From Clostridiales bacterium (GTDB lineage: Bacteria; Bacillota; Clostridia; Lachnospirales; Lachnospiraceae), in the NCBI GenBank assembly GCA_023663185.1, contig JAMPHY010000002.1, forward strand, positions 1 through 64,000: DNA of 64,000 nucleotides, read 5' to 3'. Position numbers and translations under genes: made by a program. Under the pieces are notes generated by a model that was given only the letters and a program-made list of their open reading frames with translations, had not been told where the DNA came from and made no database searches. Each line of letters starts with the position of its first letter. Position 1 is the first letter of the stretch. Shown here one piece after another: positions 16,767-25,911 of the stretch.

Positions 16767-17684
16767 ATGAAAAAATTTCAAAGTATAATTATAGTGCTCT
16801 TAGCTGTTATTGTTTCAGGGTGTTCAAATTCAAATATTGAGCAGCAGGAAGATGGCAGCATTGTAATAGAACAACAAACAGAAATAACAAATCAAAACGT
16901 GCATAGTACAGGCATGCCTAAAGAAAATGAAATATCCGTTGTAATTGATAATATTGTTGACTATTCTGAATACTTTCAGGGAATTAGCGGCTGTGTGGTA
17001 ATATATGATGAAGCAGCAAATGCCTATTCTTTTTATAATAAAGAAAAATGTGCAACAGAAGTTTCGCCATTATCAACATTCAAGATTATATCTGCATTGG
17101 CAGGCTTGGAAAATAATGTGCTTGAAAATGAAGACTCTACAATGGAATATAGTGGTATGCAATATTCCATCGACACATGGAATGCAGATTTAACATTAAA
17201 GGAAGCGTTTGAGACTTCGTGCATATGGTATTTTCGGCAGGTCGTGGATATGGTTGGAGAAGAAAATATTAGTACAATACTGGAAGAAATACAATATGGA
17301 AATTGCGATATATCCGAATGGAACGGAAGCGGAATCAACCCATTGTCTGAACTTAATGGATTTTGGTTAGATTCATCATTAAAAATCTCGCCCAAACAGC
17401 AAGTCGATACGCTAAATTATATTTTTAGCATGGAGAATAATTTTAGTGCAGAAAATCTGGAAAAATTGAAAAATTTGATGTATGTAACAGAACTAGATAA
17501 TGTTTTTTTATATGGCAAAACTGGTTCGGGAACAGACGGCAAAGCGTGGTTTGTTGGTTTTATTGAAAAAAGCGGAAATAAGACCTATTTTGCAGTTTAT
17601 CTTGATGATGGGCAAAATAAAGAAATGGTATCAGGAAATAAGGCGAAAGAAATAGCAATTAGTATCATATTAAGTATTAATTAA
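16767..17684 (+). CDS. Class D beta-lactamase-like lipoprotein
   Basis: A 305-residue protein with a lipobox (IVSGC, Cys19) and a class D penicillin-recognising domain. Active-site motifs are in order: S103-T-F-K106 (nucleophile and the Lys that is carbamylated in this class), S151-C-I153 (the S-x-V position), Y177-G-N179 and K251-T-G253. Spacing matches OXA-type enzymes. The BlaR1 sensor domain encoded next door has S-V-N at the second motif. In BlaR1 that Asn is linked to loss of Lys carbamylation and to no turnover, so Ile here favours a working hydrolase. It is last in the BlaI-type operon and ends 10 bp from the convergent blaR1. Membrane anchoring would keep it at the cell surface. Confidence 0.85.
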   Translation: MKKFQSIIIVLLAVIVSGCSNSNIEQQEDGSIVIEQQTEITNQNVHSTGMPKENEISVVIDNIVDYSEYFQGISGCVVIYDEAANAYSFYNKEKCATEVSPLSTFKIISALAGLENNVLENEDSTMEYSGMQYSIDTWNADLTLKEAFETSCIWYFRQVVDMVGEENISTILEEIQYGNCDISEWNGSGINPLSELNGFWLDSSLKISPKQQVDTLNYIFSMENNFSAENLEKLKNLMYVTELDNVFLYGKTGSGTDGKAWFVGFIEKSGNKTYFAVYLDDGQNKEMVSGNKAKEIAISIILSIN

Positions 17685-17694
17685 AAAATGGCAT

Positions 17695-19503
17695 TTACCC
17701 GATATTTTTATTCCAAACATTCAATTCCGACAAGATAGACTTTGTTATCTCGGCAGCATTGCTTCCGCTAGCGTTAGCATCATTTTGTATGTTAGTGGCA
17801 AAGAAATAAGTATTCCCTTCACTTTCAATGAAACCGATAAACCAACCGTTTACGTCCTGCCCGTTTATGTTTCCAGTTCCGGTCTTACCGTAAAAATTGT
17901 TGCCTTCAGATGATAAGAGGCAGATAGATTCTTTTACTGCATTTATGTTTTCTATAGCAAATTGAAAACGGTTATTGTAGAAGTCTGTTAAAAGCTCTAC
18001 TTGTTCTACTGGAGAGATTTTTAACGCTCCTTGCAGCCAGTAAGAAGAAATGTCTGAACCTATGGTTTCATTTCCGTATCCAATCTTATTAATATATCTT
18101 TTTATTGCAGAAGCACCGAGCTTTTTGTCTATCTCCTGAAAATACCAGTTGACAGAAAATTCCATTGCGGAATACAGGTTATGGTCGGTATTCCATATTT
18201 CAAAAGGATATTCCGTACCATCCCATGCCATGAAGGAATCATTTGGATTAATAATACCTTCTTCCAAGCCAAACAGCGCATCATATATTTTGTAGGTAGA
18301 GTTTGGCGATGTTCTTAAAGTGGCGCGGTCAATATTATAAATCTGCCATGTATTGTCATTTTGGCTGTATAGGACGAAGCTGCCGTCATAGCCGCTAAAG
18401 TATGCAGATAAATCAATGACGGAAATATTTTCCGATTTCATATCCCATTGATAGCGGTCTTTATCTGCGGCATAAGTTGACAGCGCCGGAGTAATTCCCC
18501 AAAGGATAACGGCAATGACGCTAAAAGCGATACAGCCTTTTAAAGTTTTCCATACAGAAGGTTTTTTATAAGAGGAAATATTGATAATCCGTCTTTTCAT
18601 CTGTCTCATGCTTCCGCTGATTCCTGCGGTAAAAGGGAATGGGGTAAGGGATACTTTCTGGGCAAAGTTAAGCAGCGTGTTTCCATAATCTGCATAATTT
18701 TCTTCTGAAAGCATTTTCAGTACAGAAGTATCGCAGGCGATTTCTTTATCATTACGCATTTCTTTCAGCGCATACCATACCAAAGGATTGAACCAATAAA
18801 GCACGCCGATAATGTTCATCAGATAGCTTGTAAGGGCGTCTTTATGTTTATAGTGTTGTAACTCATGCAATAGTATATAGCGCATATCCACCGCATTGAA
18901 ATCTGATATCAGGTGGATTGGCAGATAAATACAAGGTCTGAATAATCCTACGATAATGGGGGATTTCAAAAAAGCGGTGCTGTAAATGGGAATCAATTTT
19001 TTTATTTTCATCTCGTATAAACAGTCGTTGTATAATTTGCGGACTTTTTCATTCTGCAAAGGAAGGGCAGATTTCTTTATAGCGTTTAGACGGATATTTG
19101 ATTTTATAATAAGTATAATCATTGCAAAGATGCCGACCAACCATATTACGCATAGAAGCAATCCGATAATGGCAGGGGATTCGTCGGTAACAGAGAGGGC
19201 AAAATCATTTAATTGCTTTGAAGCACCGGAGATATCCAAATTTCCTGTAATTCCCGTAATGTTATCTGCATTTGATGAGGAGAGGTTTCTTAATGTATCA
19301 ATCCATGAGAAAATATGGCTAAATCCAAGCGGACGAAAAGGAATAAACGGAACTGTAAGAAGTCCAAGAAACAGAAACCATAAATTAAACTGCATACGGC
19401 TGCTTAAATAGTTTTTAAATACACATTTTATTATAAGAAGTATGGCTGTGACAGCGCAGATAAGAATATTACATAAGAAAAAGCGTATCCCAAAATCTGC
19501 CAT
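17695..19503 (-). CDS. blaR1: BlaR1-like beta-lactam sensor/metalloprotease
   Basis: A 602-residue transmembrane sensor. The N-terminal M56 domain has several membrane spans and the zinc-protease motif H213-E-L-Q-H217, followed by the EIACD segment near residue 255. A Met/Arg/Lys-rich stretch near 298-307 (SMRQMKRRI) resembles the autocleavage region. After the last span (about 325-345) the extracellular sensor has S402-T-Y-K405, S450-V-N452, Y476-G-N478 and K540-T-G542. Acylation by a beta-lactam would activate the protease and relieve BlaI repression. It starts one base after the blaI stop codon, so the two are coupled. Confidence 0.93.
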   Translation of the reverse strand: MADFGIRFFLCNILICAVTAILLIIKCVFKNYLSSRMQFNLWFLFLGLLTVPFIPFRPLGFSHIFSWIDTLRNLSSSNADNITGITGNLDISGASKQLNDFALSVTDESPAIIGLLLCVIWLVGIFAMIILIIKSNIRLNAIKKSALPLQNEKVRKLYNDCLYEMKIKKLIPIYSTAFLKSPIIVGLFRPCIYLPIHLISDFNAVDMRYILLHELQHYKHKDALTSYLMNIIGVLYWFNPLVWYALKEMRNDKEIACDTSVLKMLSEENYADYGNTLLNFAQKVSLTPFPFTAGISGSMRQMKRRIINISSYKKPSVWKTLKGCIAFSVIAVILWGITPALSTYAADKDRYQWDMKSENISVIDLSAYFSGYDGSFVLYSQNDNTWQIYNIDRATLRTSPNSTYKIYDALFGLEEGIINPNDSFMAWDGTEYPFEIWNTDHNLYSAMEFSVNWYFQEIDKKLGASAIKRYINKIGYGNETIGSDISSYWLQGALKISPVEQVELLTDFYNNRFQFAIENINAVKESICLLSSEGNNFYGKTGTGNINGQDVNGWFIGFIESEGNTYFFATNIQNDANASGSNAAEITKSILSELNVWNKNIG

Positions 19504-19504
19504 A

Positions 19505-19891
19505 TCAATTTCTCCCCTTGTCGTTTCCCTTAGTGAGAAGTGAACGCAATGTATCTATTTCCGCTTCGGTAAGTTTATCTTCCGCAAGATAAGCAGAAAG
19601 CATGGCGGTAATATCGCCGGCATAGTAACGCTTAAGAAAGGCGCGGCTTTCCTGCCCGATGTACTCTTTTTCTTCTATCAGGGGAGTGTAGACAAACATT
19701 CGACTTTGCTTTTCGTAGGCAAGCGCACCTTTTGTAACCAGACGCTTGATTAGCGTCTGTATTGTTTTAGGCTGCCAGTTGGTAGTTTTGGTTAAACGGT
19801 CGGTTATTTCGTTGGTGCTGATAGGCGCATATTGCCATACAATCTTCATAACTTCAAACTCAGCTTCAGAAATTTGTGGTAAACCTGCCAT
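19505..19891 (-). CDS. blaI: BlaI/MecI-family transcriptional repressor
   Basis: A 128-residue winged-helix repressor. The N-terminus MAGLPQISEAEFEVMKIVWQ and the segment ending in the recognition helix (TKTTNWQPKTIQTLIKRLVTKG) are classic for BlaI/MecI. The C-terminal part would dimerise. The open frame extends upstream, but the ATG at 19891 has AGAGGTGAT 8 bases before it and matches the family start. Its own promoter carries a BlaI-type operator, so it is probably autoregulated, and the same site controls the class D operon at 13187-17684. Confidence 0.94.
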   Translation of the reverse strand: MAGLPQISEAEFEVMKIVWQYAPISTNEITDRLTKTTNWQPKTIQTLIKRLVTKGALAYEKQSRMFVYTPLIEEKEYIGQESRAFLKRYYAGDITAMLSAYLAEDKLTEAEIDTLRSLLTKGNDKGRN

Positions 19892-19911
19892 TTGTAAATC
19901 ACCTCTAAATC

Positions 19912-19923
19912 TTACAGATGTAA
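19912..19923. promoter_or_regulatory. BlaI-type operator at the blaI promoter
   Basis: TTACAGATGTAA, a dyad with TTACA and TGTAA arms around two bases. It lies just downstream of the blaI -10 on the minus strand, near the expected transcription start. The surrounding 20 bases (19906-19925) are identical to 13085-13104 at the other promoter. Confidence 0.85.
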
Positions 19924-19930
19924 TAAATGT

Positions 19931-19959
19931 ATTATAAATATTATTAATGGATAAGTCAA
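19931..19959 (-). promoter_or_regulatory. blaI-blaR1 promoter
   Basis: On the minus strand: TTGACT (19959-19954), 17 bp, then a consensus TATAAT (19936-19931), about 40 bases ahead of the blaI ATG. The operator at 19912-19923 lies between the -10 and the ribosome binding site. Confidence 0.8.
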
Positions 19960-20062
19960 TATAGTACAAAAAAATATCAAAAATTAAGAGGTTAATTTTA
20001 AAGGTTTGCGGTACAATTATGTCGTATTATTACAAAGAAAAATTATGAAAGGATTATTTTCA

Positions 20063-22951
20063 ATGAAAATTATCGGTCACAAAATTATTAATGTAGAACA
20101 AAATGAAAAGGATTATTCCTTTTTTACCAACAATGGAGTAGAGCTTATAATCAGCTATTTATCTGCAAAAACTGTGCGTATAGCAGTACGGTTTGATAAG
20201 AACGAGGAATTTGACAGGTCCTATGCCATTGAGGAAATTCATTATGAAAACGTTGACACTTCCTTTGCAGACAGTGGCGAATTTTACATAATTGGCTCTA
20301 ATTGCATTTCAGTAAAAATTTACAAAATGGATTCAAAAATTGAATATATAAGAAATGGAAAACTTATTACATCGGTCAAGGAAATCGGTAAAGATAATGA
20401 ACAATTTTACTGTATTCACAATATGGCTCCAAATGAGCATTTTTATGGTCTTGGGGAGGATAATGACGCATACCTTGGCAATATGGACAGACGGGGAAAA
20501 AAACGTGAGCTGGTAACAGGTCAGCGTATAAATATCGGTCATGTCACAGCCGATATTCCTGTTTCTTTTTTTATGAGTACGGGTGAGAATACTCCATATG
20601 GTATTTTTGTAGATAGTAGTTACCGTATAAATTTTGACATGGGTAAAAACAATTCTGCTGAATATTCATGGTCGGTGGATGGCGGCAGCTTTGTATATTA
20701 TCTTTTTGCGGGCAACAATTTTGGTGAGATATTAAATGAATACACAAATCTTACAGGGAAACCTTCTTTGCCACCGCTGTGGGCTTTAGGATATATTCAG
20801 TGTAGATGTTCCTACTGTTGTTGGGACGAAATTGATGAGATCATTGATACGCTTAAAGAAAAGAGAGTTCCTTTAGACTGTATTGTTTTTGACTTTGATT
20901 GGGCAGAGAATTTTCATAATTTTAAGTGGAATAAACGTTGGAATGGTATGAGCCCTCAAAAAATATTAGAATACCAAAAAGACGGTCTGCATTTTATGGT
21001 ATCTAATTCGGGACCCATGATAAGAAAAGACAGTGATATTTTTCAAAGTGCACTTGATGCAGGGATACTTGCCAAAGATAAAGAAGGGAATACTGTTACC
21101 TGCGGACATTATGGCGGCGAGCTTATGGATTTTACTAATCCCAATATGAAAAACTGGATAAAAGGAAAGCTTGAAAATCTTCTTGATGAAGGTGTTGAAA
21201 GTTGGTGGCTTGATCTTACTGAGCCTGAGGGGGATCCTGACGGAACACAGTATTATGATGGTGATAAAGCCAAAGTTCATAATATTTTTTCTCTTATGAA
21301 CAGCAAGCTTTATAACGAGATTACACTTGAACATAATTCAGGGAAACGCCCGTTTATTCTCACAAGGACAGGAACGGCAGGGATTCAAAAATACAATGTT
21401 GCCATATGGTCAGGAGATGTTTTTTCTGATTATAAAACCTTTGCCGCTCATATTCCTGAAGCATTGAACACAACAATGTCAGGAATACCATTATGGACGA
21501 GCGATAGCGGCGGATTTATGTCATCTACAAGCAACAGCGCCGATAGTCGAAATATTTACAAGAATGACGTTGCTGCGCATGCAGCTTTGTATGAACGCTG
21601 GCTTCAATTTGCGGCGTTTTGTCCCATTATGCGTGTTCATCATGCAGGGCAGTCCTCTCCGTTTATTTTTGGCGAAATGTTGACAAACAGTATTGCTCAT
21701 TATGTCCGGCTGCGATACAGACTTATTCCGTATATTTATTCTTATAGCTTTTTTGCACATATAACTGGTGAACCTATCATGCGAGCGTTGGTTTTTGATT
21801 ATATGAATGATAAAAATGTACTTGACATAAAGGATGAATTTTTATTCGGAAAAGAAATTCTCGTTGCACCTGTTATAGAGGAAAAAGCTGTAGAAAGAAC
21901 TGTGTATTTTCCCGAAGGCGAATGGTATGACTGGGATTACGGCTATAAATATGAAGGTGGGAAAAACCATGTAGTTTATGCTCCCCAGAACAGAATTCCT
22001 GTATTTGTAAAAGGCGATGCTATTATTCCTATGGCGGAACAAACTTATAATACTAAGGATATTGACCATCAAAAAATCAATCTAATTATTTATCCTAAAG
22101 CTGCATGTAGCTTTAAGCTTTTTAACGATGATGGAATTTCTTATGGATTTGAGGAAAACAGATATACGGAAACGTTTATTGAATGTGTTGAGGATATTGG
22201 CAACAATACAAAGATCAATATTACAAATTCAAATCTTTTATATTCGCCGAAGGAATATTTATTTGAAATCCATGTCAATGCGATACCTGTTAAGGTTACA
22301 TACGGCGATACCGAGCTTACAAATTACGGTTATAAAAATTTGCTTAAAAAGACGGAACGCGGCTGGTATTATGATGATTTCAACAATGTGCTTTATATTG
22401 AAATCAAGGACAATGCAGAAAAGCTTGATGAATTGGTTATATTGCATGGTGCTGTTGTGACTAAGCCTATAGAAAATGCGGACATCGATGCCGTGACGGG
22501 ACAAATTCCATTTATTCTTCCCCCCGCGTCTGTTCCTTGCCGAATAAATTGCGTAAATTTTGACAGGGGCGGAGAAGGTGTGGCTTTTCATAAGATGGAA
22601 ATAACCGCAAATGAATTATACAGAACTGACGGCGTTGAAATAGAGCTTTCAGATGATACAGGAGCAGGACATAATGTAAAAAATCATAAAAAATCCGAGT
22701 GGCTGGAATATACGATAAATGTAAGTGAGGGTGGTCGTTATCATATAGAGCTTAGGGCTCAGGGGACAGGAACAATCGGTGCAGATTTTGACATGCAGAC
22801 CTCTTTACCACCGGTAACAGTAGATGAAGGCAGATGGAACACAATAGATATTGGAACGGTAATGCTTTCTATGGGTGAACAGGTTTTGAGAATTCTTGTA
22901 TATGACGGATGTTTTAGGTTAAATTGGATAGAATTTGTTAAAGAATATTAG
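20063..22951 (+). CDS. Glycoside hydrolase family 31 with C-terminal CBM
   Basis: A 962-residue alpha-glycosidase (alpha-glucosidase or alpha-xylosidase type). An N-terminal beta-sandwich (about 1-225) precedes the GH31 barrel. The nucleophile is D384 in WWLDLTEP and the acid/base is D452 in WSGDVFSDY. After the C-terminal beta domains comes a CBM6/35-like module (about 815-962) ending in VYDGCFRLNWIEF. No signal peptide is seen, so it is probably cytoplasmic. I start at the ATG at 20063, which has AAAGGA 9 bases upstream; the frame is open from 20006. It heads a cluster with an AraC regulator, a GH36-like enzyme and a sugar ABC importer. Confidence 0.92.
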   Translation: MKIIGHKIINVEQNEKDYSFFTNNGVELIISYLSAKTVRIAVRFDKNEEFDRSYAIEEIHYENVDTSFADSGEFYIIGSNCISVKIYKMDSKIEYIRNGKLITSVKEIGKDNEQFYCIHNMAPNEHFYGLGEDNDAYLGNMDRRGKKRELVTGQRINIGHVTADIPVSFFMSTGENTPYGIFVDSSYRINFDMGKNNSAEYSWSVDGGSFVYYLFAGNNFGEILNEYTNLTGKPSLPPLWALGYIQCRCSYCCWDEIDEIIDTLKEKRVPLDCIVFDFDWAENFHNFKWNKRWNGMSPQKILEYQKDGLHFMVSNSGPMIRKDSDIFQSALDAGILAKDKEGNTVTCGHYGGELMDFTNPNMKNWIKGKLENLLDEGVESWWLDLTEPEGDPDGTQYYDGDKAKVHNIFSLMNSKLYNEITLEHNSGKRPFILTRTGTAGIQKYNVAIWSGDVFSDYKTFAAHIPEALNTTMSGIPLWTSDSGGFMSSTSNSADSRNIYKNDVAAHAALYERWLQFAAFCPIMRVHHAGQSSPFIFGEMLTNSIAHYVRLRYRLIPYIYSYSFFAHITGEPIMRALVFDYMNDKNVLDIKDEFLFGKEILVAPVIEEKAVERTVYFPEGEWYDWDYGYKYEGGKNHVVYAPQNRIPVFVKGDAIIPMAEQTYNTKDIDHQKINLIIYPKAACSFKLFNDDGISYGFEENRYTETFIECVEDIGNNTKINITNSNLLYSPKEYLFEIHVNAIPVKVTYGDTELTNYGYKNLLKKTERGWYYDDFNNVLYIEIKDNAEKLDELVILHGAVVTKPIENADIDAVTGQIPFILPPASVPCRINCVNFDRGGEGVAFHKMEITANELYRTDGVEIELSDDTGAGHNVKNHKKSEWLEYTINVSEGGRYHIELRAQGTGTIGADFDMQTSLPPVTVDEGRWNTIDIGTVMLSMGEQVLRILVYDGCFRLNWIEFVKEY

Positions 22952-22998
22952 GGCATGATGTCTTCTAGCTTCATAATATCATAAAAAGGAGTCGGAAA

Positions 22999-23838
22999 AT
23001 GAAATCAGAGGTTATCAATCTGACATTACCAGATTACGAAAAAGTTACGGGAGTGGGATATTTGTATCAAAAGAGTGTGAAGGAGACTTACCAGCTTCAT
23101 ACACACGATTTCTATGAAATTTTTTATATTATAAAGGGAAAGGCTATTCATGAGATTAATTACGAAAAGCAGGTACTAAGGCAGGGTATGTTGGTGTTTA
23201 TCAGACCGGAGGACGTGCATCAATATACGTTCATTAATAATTATGATTTTGAAATCCTTTCTATAGGAATAGAGTGTGAAGTGGTGGAATATGTATGTGA
23301 TTATCTGGAGATTAGTCTAATGCAGATGCACCGTTCAAAGCTTCCGCCGATGATTATGCAGGATGGGGCACATAGTTGGAATATGAAGGACAAGCTTATG
23401 ATGATTAATACAAAGGAGAGAGGTGTAGAGAGGCGAAAATATTTTTTATCGATTTTTCCAGAAATCATATATCAGCTTTATTATAATTCAAAGTATCAGA
23501 ATGAAATAGTTATTCCAGTCTGGCTTTCTGACATAATAGAAGAAATGGAAAAAAAGGATAATTTTCTTTTGGGATTATCCAGAATGATCGAATTATCCAA
23601 TGTATCACAAGAACATTTGACAAGAGAATTCAAGCGCTTTTTAGGAATAACACCTACAGAATTTATTAATATCAAAAGGGTTAATTACGGTGTTGAATTG
23701 TTATTACAAAGAAAATACAGCATTTTGGAGACCTGTTACATGTGTGGATTTAATAATTTGAGTTACTTTTATAAAGTTTTTGATAAAACATATCATTGTA
23801 CACCAAAGGAGTTTTTGAAGTTTCATCTTAAATCTTGA
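22999..23838 (+). CDS. AraC family transcriptional regulator
   Basis: A 279-residue regulator with an N-terminal cupin-like sensing domain (about 15-150). Its metal/ligand-type motif is LHTHDFYEIFYIIKGKAIHE, followed by FIRPEDVHQYTF. Two helix-turn-helix units make up the C-terminal AraC domain (about 180-279), with VSQEHLTREFKRFLGITPTE and CGFNNLSYFYKVF. AAAAAGGAG precedes the ATG. Lying between two glycosidase genes and ahead of a sugar importer, it probably activates the cluster in response to an imported oligosaccharide. Confidence 0.92.
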   Translation: MKSEVINLTLPDYEKVTGVGYLYQKSVKETYQLHTHDFYEIFYIIKGKAIHEINYEKQVLRQGMLVFIRPEDVHQYTFINNYDFEILSIGIECEVVEYVCDYLEISLMQMHRSKLPPMIMQDGAHSWNMKDKLMMINTKERGVERRKYFLSIFPEIIYQLYYNSKYQNEIVIPVWLSDIIEEMEKKDNFLLGLSRMIELSNVSQEHLTREFKRFLGITPTEFINIKRVNYGVELLLQRKYSILETCYMCGFNNLSYFYKVFDKTYHCTPKEFLKFHLKS

Positions 23839-23851
23839 AAGGAGCGTTTCT

Positions 23852-25738
23852 ATGAGTTTTATTTCATTTGATAAAATTAATTTGATTAGAGGAAAAAGCA
23901 ACCCGATTTCTCTTGATAATGCCGAAGTTTTTCTTTCTTTATTTAATTGCAATGTTTATTGGGTAATACCTAAAGTCTGTACCAATTATGCAGAAATTCC
24001 CGACAACACGCAGTACCTTTTGTGGAAAAAAGATGACGGCAGCTACGGCATAATGCTGCCCCTTGTAGATGGAGATATTAAGGCGGATTTGCAAGGTGAT
24101 GAAAACGGAATTTGTGTAATATTTAAAGGCGCAGTCGAAGGCAGCGAACCCGATATGGCAGAACTTTTATACATTGACAGCGGCATTGATCCATATGAAT
24201 TAAGTTATAGAGCAATTTCCGAAATATCAAAACGCTTGGGAAGCTTTAAAATGCGTAACGAAAAGAAAATCCCCAAATTTCTTGATTACATAGGTTGGTG
24301 TACTTGGGATGCTTTTTACGGCTCAGTAGACGCGGAAAAAATTATTATGGGCTTAGAATCATTTAAAAAAGCAAATTTTCCACTAGGATACATAATACTA
24401 GATGACGGCGCTTGGGACTCCTATTATGACTATCTTAACCAAGTACGGCTGTGTACGGAGAAATTTCCGAATGGTATTAAATCTCTGGTAACGCTTGCGA
24501 AAGAAAAATACAACTTAAAGCTATTCGGAATATGGCATTGTTTTGAGGGGTATTGGGGAGGCATAAATCCTGACGCTGAACTTGCAAAAAGATATTCTTA
24601 CATAATAAACAATGCTAATATCAGACCTTGGGAAGAAATAGAACGTTGTCAGGACATTTATTTAATTTCGCCGGATGAAGTTGAAAAATTTTATGAAGAA
24701 TTGCATTCATACATTTATGAAATGGGTATAGATATGGTAAAAATAGATGGTCAGTCAACAATGGATCTTTTCACCGACGGAAAACTTGGTATGGCAAGTT
24801 CTATGAAAAAATATCAACAAGCTATGCAAAAAACAGCGGAAAAATATTTTGATTCAATGGTGATACATTGTATGTCCAACAGCAACGATGTGGCATACAA
24901 TATGATGACTACAAATTGCTGGCGAAATAGCTATGATTATGCACCGAAAGATTTAAAAATGCAAAAAGAACATATTTACATAAATGCCGCTAATGCTATG
25001 TGGTCGTCAACGTTTTCCGTTCCTGATTGGGATATGTTTCAGACACATTCCGCTGGTGCGGAGATTCACGCGGCGGCAAGGGCAATAAGCGGTGGTCCTG
25101 TATATGTCTGCGATTATCCCGATAAGCAAAATTTTGATATTTTAAATTCGCTTATTACTTCTGAAGGAAAGGTGTTAAGATGTCAGAACCCTGCGCTGCT
25201 GACCGAGGATTGTATTTTCTCGGATTGCAGAACAGAGAAAAAGTTGATGAAAATTTTTAACAAGAACGGGGAAATCGGTATAATCGGGATTTTTTATTGC
25301 AATGAACAGAACGAAGTCATCAGCGGAAAGTTTTCTTCATTTGATATCAAGGGACTTGAGGGCGAAAAATTTGCTGTATATTATTTTACAAAAAAGAAAG
25401 TTGACGTTGTTTCTAAAGGTGAAAGCCTTAATATTTCTTTAGGTGATGGAGAGTTTGAATTGGTAACTTTTTCCCCGATTGACAACGGCATAGCGCCTTT
25501 CGGACTTGTAGATAAATACAATTCCTCTGCGGCAATTATTTCTGCCAAATGGGAAAACGAAAAATACTGTACAAAATTATCTGACGGCGGGACATCTGTG
25601 TTTTATTGTGAAAATCAGCCATTTAATGTACTTTGCAATAACAAAAAAGCGAACTATTCATATGATAAAAAAAGTTGTTTGTTGTCGATAAATTCTGATA
25701 AATATGGGGAAAATGAAATAAATGTTATTTTTAATTAA
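23852..25738 (+). CDS. Sip1-related alpha-galactosidase (GH36-like)
   Basis: A 628-residue enzyme of the raffinose-synthase/Sip1 branch of GH36. The barrel entry is FLDYIGWCTWDAFYGSVD, with LDDGAWDSYYDY following. The predicted nucleophile is D299 in MVKIDGQSTMDLF. A beta-rich C-terminal region (about 470-628) completes the family layout. No signal peptide is seen, so cytoplasmic processing of an imported alpha-galactoside-like sugar is likely. It starts 14 bp after the AraC gene behind AAAGGAG. Bacterial substrates for this branch are poorly defined, so the alpha-galactosidase name is tentative. Confidence 0.85.
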   Translation: MSFISFDKINLIRGKSNPISLDNAEVFLSLFNCNVYWVIPKVCTNYAEIPDNTQYLLWKKDDGSYGIMLPLVDGDIKADLQGDENGICVIFKGAVEGSEPDMAELLYIDSGIDPYELSYRAISEISKRLGSFKMRNEKKIPKFLDYIGWCTWDAFYGSVDAEKIIMGLESFKKANFPLGYIILDDGAWDSYYDYLNQVRLCTEKFPNGIKSLVTLAKEKYNLKLFGIWHCFEGYWGGINPDAELAKRYSYIINNANIRPWEEIERCQDIYLISPDEVEKFYEELHSYIYEMGIDMVKIDGQSTMDLFTDGKLGMASSMKKYQQAMQKTAEKYFDSMVIHCMSNSNDVAYNMMTTNCWRNSYDYAPKDLKMQKEHIYINAANAMWSSTFSVPDWDMFQTHSAGAEIHAAARAISGGPVYVCDYPDKQNFDILNSLITSEGKVLRCQNPALLTEDCIFSDCRTEKKLMKIFNKNGEIGIIGIFYCNEQNEVISGKFSSFDIKGLEGEKFAVYYFTKKKVDVVSKGESLNISLGDGEFELVTFSPIDNGIAPFGLVDKYNSSAAIISAKWENEKYCTKLSDGGTSVFYCENQPFNVLCNNKKANYSYDKKSCLLSINSDKYGENEINVIFN

Positions 25739-25911
25739 GCAAACGGCAAGACAAAGTCAGTAAGGGTAAATTTATAAAATCAATATAGAAGAAAAATAAA
25801 TCAAAATGAAGCAAGAAATATTACAATAAAATAAATATAATTTTAAAGTATAAACAGCTTATCGATAGTTGACAAAAATAAACTTTCGGTAAAAAAGGAG
25901 GATATGCGATT

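Noticed and set aside
20006-20062. Upstream extension of the GH31 protein
   Set aside because: The 19 extra residues lack a ribosome binding site; the ATG at 20063 has AAAGGA at a good distance.
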